From Spinellus fusiger (Eukaryota; Mucoromycota; Mucoromycetes; Mucorales; Phycomycetaceae), in assembly GCA_025094145.1 (NCBI GenBank), contig JALLLS010000019.1:124001-188000 (forward strand): DNA of 64,000 nucleotides, in the 5' to 3' direction. Every line of letters starts with the position of its first letter. Position 1 is the first letter of the stretch. Below the pieces are notes generated by a model that was given only the letters and a program-made list of their open reading frames with translations, was not told where the DNA came from and did no database searches. Positions 22,648 to 34,028 of the stretch are shown here, one piece after another. The position numbers and the translations under genes were made by a program.

Positions 22648-23262
22648 ATGATATCAGTCTCTAGTCTTTTAAATTGTGACGTACGACATCAGTCACATAG
22701 GCGCCCAGCTGTGCTCGATATCGCCCATCTCCTCTGCGATTACGACGTTCCTGCCCAAAGCCCTTCACTGTCTCCCTCGCTCACACCCTCCTCCTCACCT
22801 GCCAGCATGTCCTCCTCGTATTCAGGCTACCCATTCTCCCACGGAGATTCGTTTGTTTGGACAACAGCAATCAAGTCAGACCATGAAACCGACCCTATTA
22901 TCTGGAATCCAACTGACACGAGAGGATTCCATCAAGAATTATCTTCGGAGCGGACTTGTCTCTCTCCAAATCCCTCTTCTATGGAGGAAGACGAAGATTC
23001 TGATGATGGAGAGGAATTCGATGAAAACGGCAACCCTCCTGTCAAGGCTAAGCGCAGACGAGCCAATGCCAAACAATTGGAGGTGCTGAATCGGGTGTTT
23101 GACCGTACTTTCTTCCCCTCGACTCAGATGCGCGTGGAGCTGGGCCGACAACTGGGCATGAGTCCAAGAACAGTTCAGATATGGTTCCAAAACAGACGCC
23201 AGGCTATCCGAACACGTGAACGCCAAAGACTCATCAGACTCCGGGACAAGACCAGTCAATAA
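22648..23262 (+). CDS. Homeodomain transcription factor, 204 aa
   Basis: A single-exon frame runs from ATG at 22648 to TAA. The N-terminal part is Ser/Pro-rich (about residues 36-58) and an acidic stretch EEDEDSDDGEEFDENG precedes the DNA-binding domain. The homeodomain covers about residues 132-191: KRRRANAKQLEVLNRVF in helix 1, then MRVELGRQLGMSPRTVQ, then helix 3 with IWFQNRRQA. Trp48, Phe49, Asn51 and Arg53 are all present, with Gln at position 50, so DNA binding should be intact; Gln50 usually favours TAAT-type sites. It has no three-residue TALE insertion, so it is a typical homeodomain. The protein is short, with little after the homeodomain. The start is the first ATG after a T-rich leader. 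The target genes are unknown. Confidence 0.9.
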   Translation: MISVSSLLNCDVRHQSHRRPAVLDIAHLLCDYDVPAQSPSLSPSLTPSSSPASMSSSYSGYPFSHGDSFVWTTAIKSDHETDPIIWNPTDTRGFHQELSSERTCLSPNPSSMEEDEDSDDGEEFDENGNPPVKAKRRRANAKQLEVLNRVFDRTFFPSTQMRVELGRQLGMSPRTVQIWFQNRRQAIRTRERQRLIRLRDKTSQ

Positions 23263-23784
23263 AAGAGAAAAGAAAAAAGAAAGAAAAACAAGAAAAACAA
23301 GAAAAACAAAAAACAAAAAACAAAAAACAAGAAAGACCGCTCCCTCCTCCTCTTCTTCCTCACAAGTGTACTATTCTTTTCTCTACTTCATGCTTCATGT
23401 GAACGACCAGACAACCTATATACTCTCTGGCGTCTTTATTTCCTCTACTGTATTTCATTCCTATTGGCTTATCATTCTCACCATTGCTCCTTTTGTTCAG
23501 ATGGGCCTGGATGCCTGTTTGTCCAAGCTAATGGTGGTCTTTGTTCTATTACCACTGCTTGTTTATTCTTGGATTTGTCCCATTTCTCATTCAATTTGTA
23601 TACTCTTCACGATTTCCCCTATACTCAACTCGACGCTTATTCTTTTTCTCGCTTCCTGAGCTCCTATAGTTTCTCTCTTTATTATATTTACGCACCTTTT
23701 CTCTTCTCTTTTCTTTTCTCTTTAAAAATCAAGCACATCTTTTATATACATGATCATAATGCACGCACTACCTCCTTTGCTCTT

Positions 23785-23834
23785 TGCTTTTTCGTTCTTT
23801 TTTATTTTTAAAAATAAGAAAGAACGAAAAAGCA
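23785..23834. repeat. 50-bp near-perfect palindrome
   Basis: TGCTTTTTCGTTCTTTTTTA on the left arm pairs with the right arm AAAGAACGAAAAAGCA and its preceding A/T run, with one mismatch and no loop. It lies about 520 bp after the homeobox stop codon. It could be a 3'-end hairpin, a very short foldback element or a recombination-prone site. Confidence 0.7.
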
Positions 23835-25319
23835 GGAAAATATATACATTTTTTATTGTACAAAAGTCATTTTAGATTCCTCAAGCACAAACAGACATTT
23901 TTTATATATACATATATACCCTCTATATATATATATATATATTTATTAAACTCTAAGATCTTCCACCAAGAGACACTGCCTTTACACATTTTGTTAGTAT
24001 GGATTTGTTAGTATCGACAGATGGGGTGGAGAAGGGAGTCTCTTTCTAATAGTAGAGCAAGTCATACGAGACATTGATTAAAAAAGAGAGGTCACATTAG
24101 AAGAGTGTACATTGGAGTGCATTAGTATAAAGTAGAGTCCATGTCATGATGGGGGATAGGTTGGCCTACTACCCATGGAGCCTCCAGCCTTGTCATCCTA
24201 AAGGAGCGCCAAACCAGGTGCAGAAGCCTGTTGTCCTTGGTGACTTCCCTTGGTGACTTCCCTTGAATAGCATGGCCACTGGTTTATCACTACTTTTATT
24301 TGGCACTTGTAGAAATAGAAATAGAAATAGAAATAGAGAGAAAAAGATGAGTTGCATTTCTATAACCAAATGTATAAAATGTGTATTCGTGCAACAGCGC
24401 CCATGAAGTGACTTTGTCTCACGATTGCTTACCTTTAATACTAACAAAAATAGGTTGAATAATAATAGACTATTCCTTGGATGCATTCTACTTATTATGA
24501 TTGTTGTTATTTAACTGGGTAACGAGAGAACTATGAGATACGTCAGGTTAGTTTTAATTACAACAAGTGATTTCATTGTAAAGGATATAATAGTGCATTG
24601 TTTTAGCATTGTTTCCTTCTCCTCCTCCCCCCTTTATTAGCGTTGTTATTTATTATTATCTATGATTTTTGTATTTATTATTTTTGTATCTCTATCTGAA
24701 TCTGTAGAGTATATTCACCTCACGCTAAAAAAGAACACAATAATAAAACTATAAAATAATCATATTAAAAATATCATCACTAACAACTACCACTAAAGGA
24801 TATGAAAAATCAAGGTTTCATTAGACAAAGTAGAATTACATAATTCATGTGTATTTGTTATCGTTCATCTATTATGCAGCTAGTATTATTTATTTTACCC
24901 ATCGCAGCATGATTAAAATAGATAAATAGATAAATAAAATAGGACTTGCCATAACAGGGCTATGGCGTCTATCTTGGGCACAAGAAAGAAATAACACTTT
25001 ACCACCCATGAAATATAAATATTAGAAAAAAATATTAAAAAATATTAGAAAAATATATATTAAAAAAATATATATTAAAAAAGGGCTAGATTACGCCACT
25101 TTCCCACTGCCCCTCCCTACCATTAAAACAGACTCTTCATTTTGATGTGTTTTTATTTTATACAGAAAGGGATGTAATGCAATAACAATAATGATACTAA
25201 TGATAGTAGTCATAACAACACCACCAATAGGAGTGTCAGTGGGGTCAAAATAGTATTGTATAGATGTATTTGACAGTAATAATAGAGATGTATGTAGTAG
25301 ATGGAAGAATACATCACAA

Positions 25320-25466
25320 ATGAAGCAGATAATGGTGATGATGGTGATGATAATGGTGATGATGGTGATGATAATGGTGATGATAATGGTGATGATGGTG
25401 ATAATGGTGATGATGGTGATAATGATGATAATGATGATAATGATAATGATGATAATGATGATAATG

Positions 25467-25526
<60 letters not shown>

Positions 25527-25686
25527 TAATATAATAATAATATAATATAATAATAATGATAATATAATATAATATAATATAATGATAATGATAATGATAA
25601 TGATAATGATAATGATAATGATAATGATAATGATAATGATAATGATAATGATAATGATAATGATAATGATAATGATAATGATAATG

Positions 25687-25729
<43 letters not shown>

Positions 25730-25745
25730 TAATGATAATAATAAA
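25320..25745 (+). repeat. Compound GATGGT / GATAAT / AAT microsatellite
   Basis: Tandem GATGGT and GATAATGGT units run to about 25440, then GATAAT and a pure (AAT)n run to about 25530, ATAAT variants, and a long (GATAAT)n block (about 25576-25712), ending in (AAT)n. It gives long open frames of Ile, Asp/Asn or Met/Ile on all frames, which are not genes. Confidence 0.9.
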
Positions 25746-26033
25746 AACACTAACACTAACACTAAAGAACAATGCAAAATGGGTTGTTTGCTTGCCTCTC
25801 TTTTTCTTAATAATAACACCAATAATAATAATAGATTGGAATAGGTTATAATATTCCTTTTCTCTCCCTTTTCCCTTTTTCATCTGCACTACTCTCGCCA
25901 CTTTGTGTATGTGTATGTGAAATTATTATTATAATAATAAACAAAAAGAAAAGTGTGTGAAGAGTAAAGTGAATGAGTACGTTTGAGAGAATGAGAGGGC
26001 AAAGAGAGGTGACTGTGACTGTGACTGCGATCA

Positions 26034-27199
26034 TCAGCGTCGCTTAGGAGTTGCTGATTTGGGTTTATGGTAGACATGGCACTTTGATAGAAGAAGGGTT
26101 AGATGGCATGAAATCCAATACAAGAGTGCATGTACACTTACTTTGTGGGCGTGCCTATACCAGAGAACACTGTTCTTTCTCTTTACATTACTTACAGACA
26201 CCCATTGATGGCACTGATGACAGAGTCCTTCTACCAGGTCCTGATCTACCCAGCGTGTTTCCAATGGCTGCATGAATTCCTTACCAGAGACAGATGAAAT
26301 GCCATGGAAGAATTGTTTATGGTACCTGCATCCATACAATAGAGAAATAAAGATGTTATGAGTACACTCCTTCTCCAACAAGGCATCTTTGTCGGGTGCT
26401 CTGGCCTCCAAACCCTCCCATGCAATCGACACCACACGCACTCAACGGCTCGTGGATTCCTCCCGGGGGAAGAAGGCCACACCAACAACACACAAGAGAA
26501 AAAAAAGAGAAAAAAAGAAAAAAAGCTGCTCTACTACATTACCAAAAGGCGCTGTTTTTCAGCTGTAGCCACCGGCCTGGTTTACACGTGTCACAGAGCC
26601 CTTCTTTGGCCTGACCATTATAGCGCACCCATTGAGGCGTGTACAGGTCGCCGACATACCTCAGTTTCTGTCGACGAGGTCTGGCTTCTGGGTCTACACG
26701 TGCAGCCTCCATGTCTCTTAATGACATGTCGGGAAAATCAGCATCGCCTGGTTCTACAACCCCCAGCATGTCATCCTCCTCGAGATCATTGCGAGTTTTT
26801 CTCCGTTTGGGTTTACCTGCTGCCGCCGCAGCAGCAGCCGCAACAACAGCAGCGTTGTGGGCCTGAATCATGGCTGCATCGGCTGAACTAGGAATAGGGA
26901 GTTTGCCATGGTGGTAATAGTACGAAGATGGATACGAGTGCATGGGTGTGCCGTTTGAATAAGGGTAAGGGTAAAAATGTTGTGACTCATGATCTCGTTT
27001 TTGCATCTCTGGTCCACGAGCCAGTGGATGCACCATAACACCTGAATGATGGTGGTGGTGGTGGTGGATATGGCCAGAAGGAGGAGGAGGATAATGTGTA
27101 TACATTGGCTGCTGTACTTGCTGTGCCTGTTGTTGGGCTTGTTGTTGGGCTTGTTGTTGGGCTTGTGCTTGGGCCTGTGCTTGAGCTTGGGCTTGAGCT

Positions 27200-27234
<35 letters not shown>

Positions 27235-27647
27235 TTGAGCTTGTGCCTGTGCCTGTGCCTGTGCTTGAGCTTGTTGTTGTGCTTGAGCTTGAGCTTGTTG
27301 CTGTGCCTGTGCCTGTGCCTGTGCATGTACCTGTGCATGTACCTGTGCTTGAGCTTGTTGTTGAGCTTGAGCTTGAGCTTGAGCTTGTTGCTGTGCCTGT
27401 GCTTGTTGCTGTGCCTGCTTAGATTGCTGTTTAGCCTGCTGTTTAGCCTGCTGTTTAGTCTGCTGTTTAGTCTGTGTCTTTTGTGGTTGTGCCTGCTGTT
27501 GTGCTTGTGGTTGTGCCTGTAATTGTGCCTGCTGTTGTGGTTGTGGTTGTGCCTGCTGTTGTGATTGTGATTGTGATTGTGATTGTGGTTGTGATTGTGA
27601 TTGTGGTTGTGATTGTGGTTGTGATTGTGGTTGTGATTGTGATTGTG

Positions 27648-27696
<49 letters not shown>

Positions 27697-28864
27697 TGTG
27701 GATGTCGTTTGTGCATGAGTTTGCTGCTGCTGTGGCTGTGGCTGCTGTGGCTGTGGCTGTGGCTGTGGCTGTGGCTGTGGCTGTGGCTGTGGCTGTGGCT
27801 GTGGCTGTGGCTGCTGTGTGGATGTCGTTTGTGCATGAGTTTGTGCATGAGTTTGCTGCTGCTGCTGCTTCTTTCTCTTTTGATGAGACCCAGCACTATC
27901 CAATGTATCCATGGAGAATTGCACTGTATCCACAGCAACATGATGTGAATACTCGTTAGGAGAGTATTCCTGTAGTCTGCCATTTTGATACCAAGTCAGT
28001 TTAGCAGCTGAAGAAGAAGGCGACCCTTGTACACTGTAAGGATGGCCATAATAATCATCGCTGTGGTTTGTTTCATAGACATCTTCTTGTGGCGACATGT
28101 CTTGCAAAAGCGTCTCTCTATCCACAAACGTAGGTGGCATTGTGTTCCATGACATGGTAGCATCATAAGAATACCTGCGCATTGACTCTATAGGCGTGTC
28201 ATTCGATATTGCTGTCTGGGTATGAGAAGCAATAGACATATCGTCTTGCCATTGGCCGTGGACTAAACAGCATAAATGGGCATGTATAAATTCAGGTGGT
28301 GATAATTTTGGAGGAAAAAAAAAAAAGTCAATATTATGCGCATAAAAACCCAGAAAAATATTAATGAGTGTAAACACTAAGTTCCTTGTAGTATTATTTT
28401 TCTTCTTTGGAACATGGACAGCACAGTACAGACACTTTCTTACCTTTAAGATCAGGAGAGGACTTTACAGAAGTTGTCTGCAGCCTATTAAAGTTGGCTA
28501 ACAGCATAGCAGCTTCAATGGAATTTCTGTGTTGTGAGAGGTGCAGACTAAGTTGAGCGTCTGTTTCATCTCCCAAGCCTAGTAGTCCCAGGATAGCAGG
28601 ACTACTCTTTCTTTTGTCTTTCAAGGCTCTCATAAGGGCAGGGTTCAGTGCAGATGGGGCAAGAAATTCGTCCTGGTAAGATGACCCAGATGACTCTGTT
28701 GGTATCTCCCGACTCCTGGAGTTGCTCGGAGTTGTGGGAAGAGGTGAAGAGGACACTTGTTTCTTGCTCTCCGGGAAAAGAGATAGATCATAATGATGCA
28801 TAGGTTCTGCATAATGTGTCACTTTGGCATCTTCTGCTTGCTGCATGTAACCTTGGATGTCCAT
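26034..28864 (-). CDS. Gln-rich transcription factor with Rua1-type C-terminus
   Basis: Four minus-strand exons (28444-28864, 26543-28262, 26142-26325, 26034-26081) give 790 residues and close in frame. The N-terminus ([14 protein letters not shown]) is Ser-rich. Residues about 271-526 are almost only Gln with alternating Pro, Ser, Ala, His and Thr: [10 protein letters not shown], then PQ, SQ and AQ repeats. The C-terminus (about 665-775) has two zinc-finger-like units. The first is [16 protein letters not shown], then [20 protein letters not shown] and [10 protein letters not shown]. The second is [15 protein letters not shown], then [11 protein letters not shown]. This CxxC plus His pattern matches the Rua1 / DUF4451 domain; in Ustilago, Rua1 activates glycolipid synthesis genes. 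The Gln-rich tract is a likely activation or condensate-forming segment. The target genes here are unknown. Start chosen as the ATG that opens the exon with protein-like codons. Confidence 0.85.
27115..27880 (-). repeat. Coding Gln-rich tandem repeat tract
   Basis: The tract is built from CAA/CAG codons mixed with GCC/GCT/GCA, CCA/CCG and TCA codons. It contains a near-exact duplicated unit encoding [10 protein letters not shown] (about 27697-27720 and 27817-27840) and another encoding AHAQ-type steps. The mixed hexanucleotide units suggest repeated local duplication and not a single CAG expansion. Confidence 0.85.
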
Positions 28865-29777
28865 TGCAATAAAAAATGAAAAATAAAATAAAGCCACAAA
28901 CAAACAAAACGGGTAAAAAAGAAAAAAAATAAAAGGCGACAAGGGTAAAAATAATTTAAAAAAAATAGTGAAAATAACAGTAAAAATAATAGGACAACTA
29001 ATAAGTGAAAAATAATAGCACTGCCCAACCCTTATAGCATAGTAATTTTTTATAGGATAGTCATAAGCACCATAACGCTGCTGTTATTCTTACCAAAGGA
29101 CAACCATGGAAGCCACATTATTACAGATATTAGTTATTACAGATATTTAGTATTATAAATATTTATTATTAGGATGATAACTGTAGCAATAGTGATAACT
29201 ATTATTATTATGGAAAGCAAATGATAAGTGAGACTGGTATGCATGGTAGACTGCAGCTGCAGTTGATACTGTTTTAGTTACTATAGTTACTATTATAACT
29301 GACGCTGCACATTGTATTCATTCTATTGTTATTATGATGATGATTATTGTTATTATTATCACTATCATTATTGTTATTATTATCACTATTATTATCACTA
29401 TTATTATCACTATTATTATCACTATTATTATCACTATTATCATCACCATTATCATCACCATTATCACCATTATCACCATGATCATTCCTATTGCTATGAC
29501 GAGTATCACTCATGTCTCGTCATGGTAACTAAAATGTAGCTGATCAGTGAAATGCCTACTCAACATAATCAATGTGACTGGTAGATAGAATAAAGAATCC
29601 TTTTCATATCAGCTGGTTTCAAATTCAACTTGTTATGATGGGATTGAGGCTTCTGGAAGAGAGTAAAGAAATGAGGCCATAAAATGAGGTTTTCTTATTC
29701 AACCATCATTCATTTCATTCTCACCTTTCTCATTTGTCTCTTCTATCTTTCTTGTTTCTGTTTGTTTGTTCAGTGAT
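28865..29777. repeat. Intergenic region with TCATTA/ATTATC microsatellite
   Basis: The core 29330-29480 is a plus-strand (ATTATCACT)n and (ATTATCACC)n repeat; the remainder is AT-rich. It separates the Rua1-like gene (leftward) and the coiled-coil gene (rightward), so both promoters should lie here. No clear TATA box was identified for either. Confidence 0.6.
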
Positions 29778-31155
29778 ATGGCCCCATTTGCACACGTATC
29801 TCCCTTTAGACATCGCCCAACATCCGTCACTCCATTCACTGTTAAGCGTAAACAGGTGAATCCAGACGTGTTGGTACTTCATAGGTGAATAAAGCCCTGT
29901 TTCATTCCAAGCTCAACTTTATTCTCCACTAGTGCCTCAATAGCTAAAGAAGTTCCACAGCCAACACAGTTAGCGCGACCAATACAGCCAATACAACCAG
30001 AACAACCAGAACAACCAGAACAACAAGAACAACCCCCGTCTACAGAGACTGAACCTCTGACTAAAGATGCACAGGTAAGTCAACTCAAAGAGGTGGGGGA
30101 AAGTAAATAAATAAAAAGGTAGAAATTTATGGCTGTGTCTTATGCATAAGAAATAGAATCAAGTAAAAAAAATAACTCAAGAATGTCAACAATGGAGACA
30201 CAAATATTTGTTGCTTGCCAATGAGAGAGATGCATTTGAAAAGTCATGCAAAGGTAAATAACACCAATACATAATAAATAATAGTGAATAAATATTATAT
30301 TAATAAATAACAAATAACAAATAACAAATAACAAATAACAAAAATATAAAAATATAAAATATAAAAATAAAATTTATCTCCTGCTAAAATAAGTAAACCA
30401 ATAAACAGGCATGGTCAACTTACGGAATTTTATATTATAGAAAAAGCTGCAAGAGAAAAGGAAATCGTATTACTTGAGCTTAAATTACTTAAGGAGGTTC
30501 ATCTCGAGAAGATCCAAGCCTTGTCAAGTGCAATGGTTCAGTGGCAAAATAAGGTGGCTTCTCTAAGGAATCAATTGAAGCAACATGCAATTGATGAAGG
30601 TATAATCGAATGGAATAAAAAAGTGGCTAACTTTATGGCAGAGCCTACAGAAGGAGAAACAATAGGATTTGTTTCCTCCTCTTTTAAAGAAGATGCGCAT
30701 TTTATCAAGGTAAGATCAGATCAAAGAATTAAGGCAAATGCTAATTCATTTAAAGGATGCGTATCGAAAAGCCCATCAACCAGAAACCAATCGAAGTCTG
30801 ACTAACCAGCAGCTATGGAACAGTATCAATGTAAGTTGCTTTCTATCCAATACATATCAAAGAAAATAGATATGTCTATCCACATGAGCTAGTCTATCCA
30901 TGAACCCTACTTGCTTCTCTTGACTGACAGGTTGCCTAACTACATACATATTGTTCTGCATAGTCTAGCGTCTTGGCATTAAGAAAAGACACAGATCACT
31001 TTCAAATATGGCGATCCCTAGCAACTCTTCCAGTCAACGAGCTGGCACGTCTGGCACGTGAAGATTCAGAACGCTCGTTGGGCCAAACAGGTGTAAGCAA
31101 CACCCTAAAAAAAGCACTGTTCGGCAAAGTTCGTTCATCAAAGCGAAACAAATAG
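29778..31155 (+). CDS. Unrecognised coiled-coil protein, 293 aa
   Basis: Six exons (29778-29884, 29933-30074, 30157-30253, 30441-30709, 30756-30830, 30964-31155) join with GT-AG introns into 882 nt without a stop. The N-terminus is basic and Pro/Arg-rich (MAPFAHVSPFRHRPTSVTPF). A Pro/Gln/Glu low-complexity segment follows (QPIQPEQPEQPEQQEQPP), then a long coiled coil from about residue 84 to 175 (NQVKKITQECQQWRHKYLLL, KAAREKEIVLLELKLLKEVH, MVQWQNKVASLRNQLKQHA). The tail is helical (SLTNQQLWNSIN, FQIWRSLATLPVNELARLAR) with a very basic C-terminus (GKVRSSKRNK). This layout resembles chromosome, spindle or recombination-accessory proteins, but I cannot assign a family. Exon 3 is supported only by phase and coiled-coil content. 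Confidence 0.7.
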
Positions 31156-34028
31156 CCCGGGAAAGACATCTCATTAAATTTTGTGGGCCAAATGACCATT
31201 AAAAGAGATAAGTCTTTATTTACTTCATTCTAAATTAATACACAAGCATTATCAAGATGAATAAGCTCCTGATTAAAGAAGATACCTTTGCTTATAAATA
31301 CATTGAATAAAAACAGTAGATAGACTGTGCTAATTCTATTGGCATGACCCGGTATAATACAGTCATATAAAAAAGGAAGATTCGTACCCATCATCCTAAA
31401 TAACATACAGTCTTCAAATGATTGTCTTCTTTATCTATTAAATAGATAATAGCACTACTTACTTACTTAAATATTAAGAATAGAATCAGATATATAATTT
31501 TATTTATAGACGACAGATCACTCAACTTCAATATGCTATTATTATCAATTCATAGCAAGCGCATGTCATCGCTATTCTACTTTCCTCTGTCCTGTTTTTA
31601 TTATATTTATAATAGAACGAGTAAGAAGATGCTTTATTTTATTATCAATATCATTCTAATAGAGTATTACCATACTATTTTTGCATAAACATACTCTAGA
31701 ACATCAAAAATACAGAAAAACATACCAATATTATCCATAGCCCTTTCACAAGTGTATCTTATTTCTCTTAAAATACAATGCTGATTTACAGTTGCCTCAT
31801 TCTATTTTAAATAAGGGATTCCATATTAGAAGCAAAGAGCGAACAATGCTCTCTTCTCCTGAGTAAGTTTGCCGATTCTTTGCATTTCTACCATTTTTTT
31901 TCAAGCTAAATCCATCATCTTGCGTGAATAACATAAAAACATTCAGGCAAATAGAAATTATACATGCAATTTATATATATATAAACAGAAGGGGGAGATG
32001 AAGGGAGAATGGAGGGGTGTAGGGGGAGCTGATCCCGTTTGTCTACAAATGATCCAAGCTCAATCAAAACAGGCTCCAGGTGTTGTGAATTAAAAAAGGA
32101 AGACACATTTGGCTCTTTTTTCATCCAGCAAATGCTGGTAAAACGAATAGATACCAGCTTATAAATGTTATTCATTCTGACATTTGATTGGCGCCTTGGG
32201 TTCTCTGGAAGAATAGAATATATCAATTGCCGTTCTCTCAACAGGCAGACTCCTTTTTATTCGATCTTACTGAAGAAGCAACTTCTTATTAAAAGCCTGG
32301 TTTGAAGTCCAACAAAAATGACCTATAGTCTTCCTATTTTATCCTACTATTCAAACATGTTCATGACAAAGAAAATATATTTTATCCACCTCATTCAGAA
32401 AGATAAAACAAACTCCACTCCACATCCATGAATTAAAATAACCCAAATCAAAAGCTCAAGATCTTAATGTTTTTTTTTGTATTCTTACAAGATCTTAATG
32501 ATAAAAATATCTGAAAATTTTAAAAAAATAAAATAAAATAAAAACATACCGGATATTCCATCTACACCTGTCTTTTAAGTAGATGATGTGACATCTATAC
32601 CTCAGTAGTCTATCTCTGTCACAAAGCTGTCCTATGACTCTGTCTCCTAGTAAGAGACACCGAAGAAAGAATGTATGCTGCGAATAAATCATTTTAAGTG
32701 TAAATCCACTTATTTAGTTATTTTTACTCTCACGATCCATTAAGCAATCATGTGTTTTATGTATGGGCAACACCATCAACAAGTTGTTGAGATTTGAAAA
32801 CAGGAATCTTTCAATTTCGAATAGAAATCATAGTAGAAATCATAGTAAAAAGAACTCTATTGGTAAGAATAGATACTATTTGACAAGGGATTACAAGAGT
32901 ATTCTTAATTTCTAACTTTGTACTAGAAGGAATCGAGAGATATTTAGAGTTGAAATAGCATCGTGCTATTGCTTATGAGCAGGCTGACTTGTGTATCCTT
33001 CCAAAAGTAAGAAAGAGAAAAGAGAACCCCAACTTGACTCTTTAACAGAAACAGAAAGTACGAACAAAGAAATTATATTTCTGATAAAGATCTGAGAGGT
33101 GCTATTGATAGTGCACACCTTTTTTTCCTCCTCCTCCTCCTCATAACAACTTTATAGATAGATAAATAAACGAGATTAAAATAAAGCTGTCATGAAGACT
33201 TCAAATGTGTAGGTGTGTGCTCGTTTAATTGAAGCAAAAAGGAGACTCTATAGCACATGGGTGGTCTAGATAGAGAAAATTTACTTTTATTCAATACATT
33301 TATGAATGAAAATGGAATGGAATCAGATCAGATCAAGATAATAATTAAATAGGTTTATCTATTTTATTTTATTTGTACCAATAAATAAGGATTCAGCCAC
33401 CAGAGAGTAGTCTATAGCGAGCTGATGTTAGAACAGAGAATAGGCAGCAGAACTAGTCTTATAATAGTTAACTGTTTTGTCTTTTTTTTTGTGAACAGCT
33501 ACTGCCTTTTCTAGAAAGGATTTATTCAATAGTTGTAGTTGTAAGCAATGCAGGCAATTCTAATTGATTATTTAGGTACATATATCTACAACTATAGTCT
33601 ACTTCTTTATGAAGACGTTTCCTTAATATTCTAAGTGATATGATATTAAGTTGACTGTCTTTTACAGTTACCTCTATTAGGCTTCATATAGATTTACAGC
33701 TTATTGGTGTTGTATATTATATATTGATAGGTCATCGGTGTAGAATGACAACTTATATCCAATGAATGAAAAGAGAAATGCATAAAAAGAAAGTTTTTAT
33801 TATTTACCTATACTATGCATAGAACACACTATTATGATCAATAACAACTACAAGCAGAAACAAAAACAAAAGTTGGTAATAGACTTTGAATGCACAAGAA
33901 AAAAAACTCCTTAGAAAAAGGGGTTGTCTTCGATCTTATTCTTTGTATACGCACATACATGCTTACTCTTCTTACTCTTCTTTTCTCTCTCTCTCTCCTT
34001 CTCTTTATTCTCTTTCTGTCTTATTGTC
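31156..34028. other. Intergenic region with one possible orphan coding fragment
   Basis: Most of it is AT-rich without recognisable features. A minus-strand frame at 31915-32241 (listed separately) is the only protein-like stretch. A (CTC)n run lies near 33127-33141. Confidence 0.4.
31915..32241 (-). CDS. Possible orphan exon or gene remnant
   Basis: A 108-codon open frame (MRERQLIYSILPENPRRQSN, then MKKEPNVSSFFNSQHLEPVL) has a mixed, globular composition unlike the low-complexity frames around it, at least up to the LHPSILPSSPP part. A second protein-like piece at 32560-32690 on the same strand (LLLGDRVIGQLCDRDRLLRY) ends at a possible donor. No domain is recognised. It may be one exon of an unmodelled gene or chance. 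Confidence 0.25.
   Translation of the reverse strand: MRERQLIYSILPENPRRQSNVRMNNIYKLVSIRFTSICWMKKEPNVSSFFNSQHLEPVLIELGSFVDKRDQLPLHPSILPSSPPSVYIYINCMYNFYLPECFYVIHAR

Larger units (their letters stand above)
23263..26033. other. Intergenic region with palindrome and large microsatellites
   Basis: After the homeobox stop come a (GAAAAACAA)n-like run and T-rich sequence, a 50-bp palindrome (23785-23834), an AT run near 23920-23945, a short tandem repeat CCTTGGTGACTTC near 24236-24262, and the trinucleotide/hexanucleotide block 25320-25745. The long frames here are low-complexity readings. I see no gene. Confidence 0.5.

Noticed and set aside
23216..23811. Plus-strand frames after the homeobox stop
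   Set aside because: T-rich hydrophobic readings of 3' sequence with no domain; the homeobox frame already ends cleanly.
25091..25901. Poly-Ile, Leu/Ser and Asp/Asn frames on both strands
   Set aside because: Translations of the GATAAT/AAT microsatellite, not proteins.
26868..27983. Long Ser/His/Asn frame on the minus strand and Ala/Val or Leu/Cys frames on the plus strand
   Set aside because: They are other-frame readings of the glutamine-rich repeat tract of the Rua1-like gene; no domains or independent starts.
29274..29539. Asp/Asn-, Tyr- and Ile-rich frames
   Set aside because: Readings of the ATTATCACT microsatellite.
33924..34028. Upstream start for the F-box/WD40 gene
   Set aside because: It would add a Leu/Phe/Ser-rich leader encoded by a CT-rich tract, typical of a 5' UTR; the ATG at 34029 is preferred.
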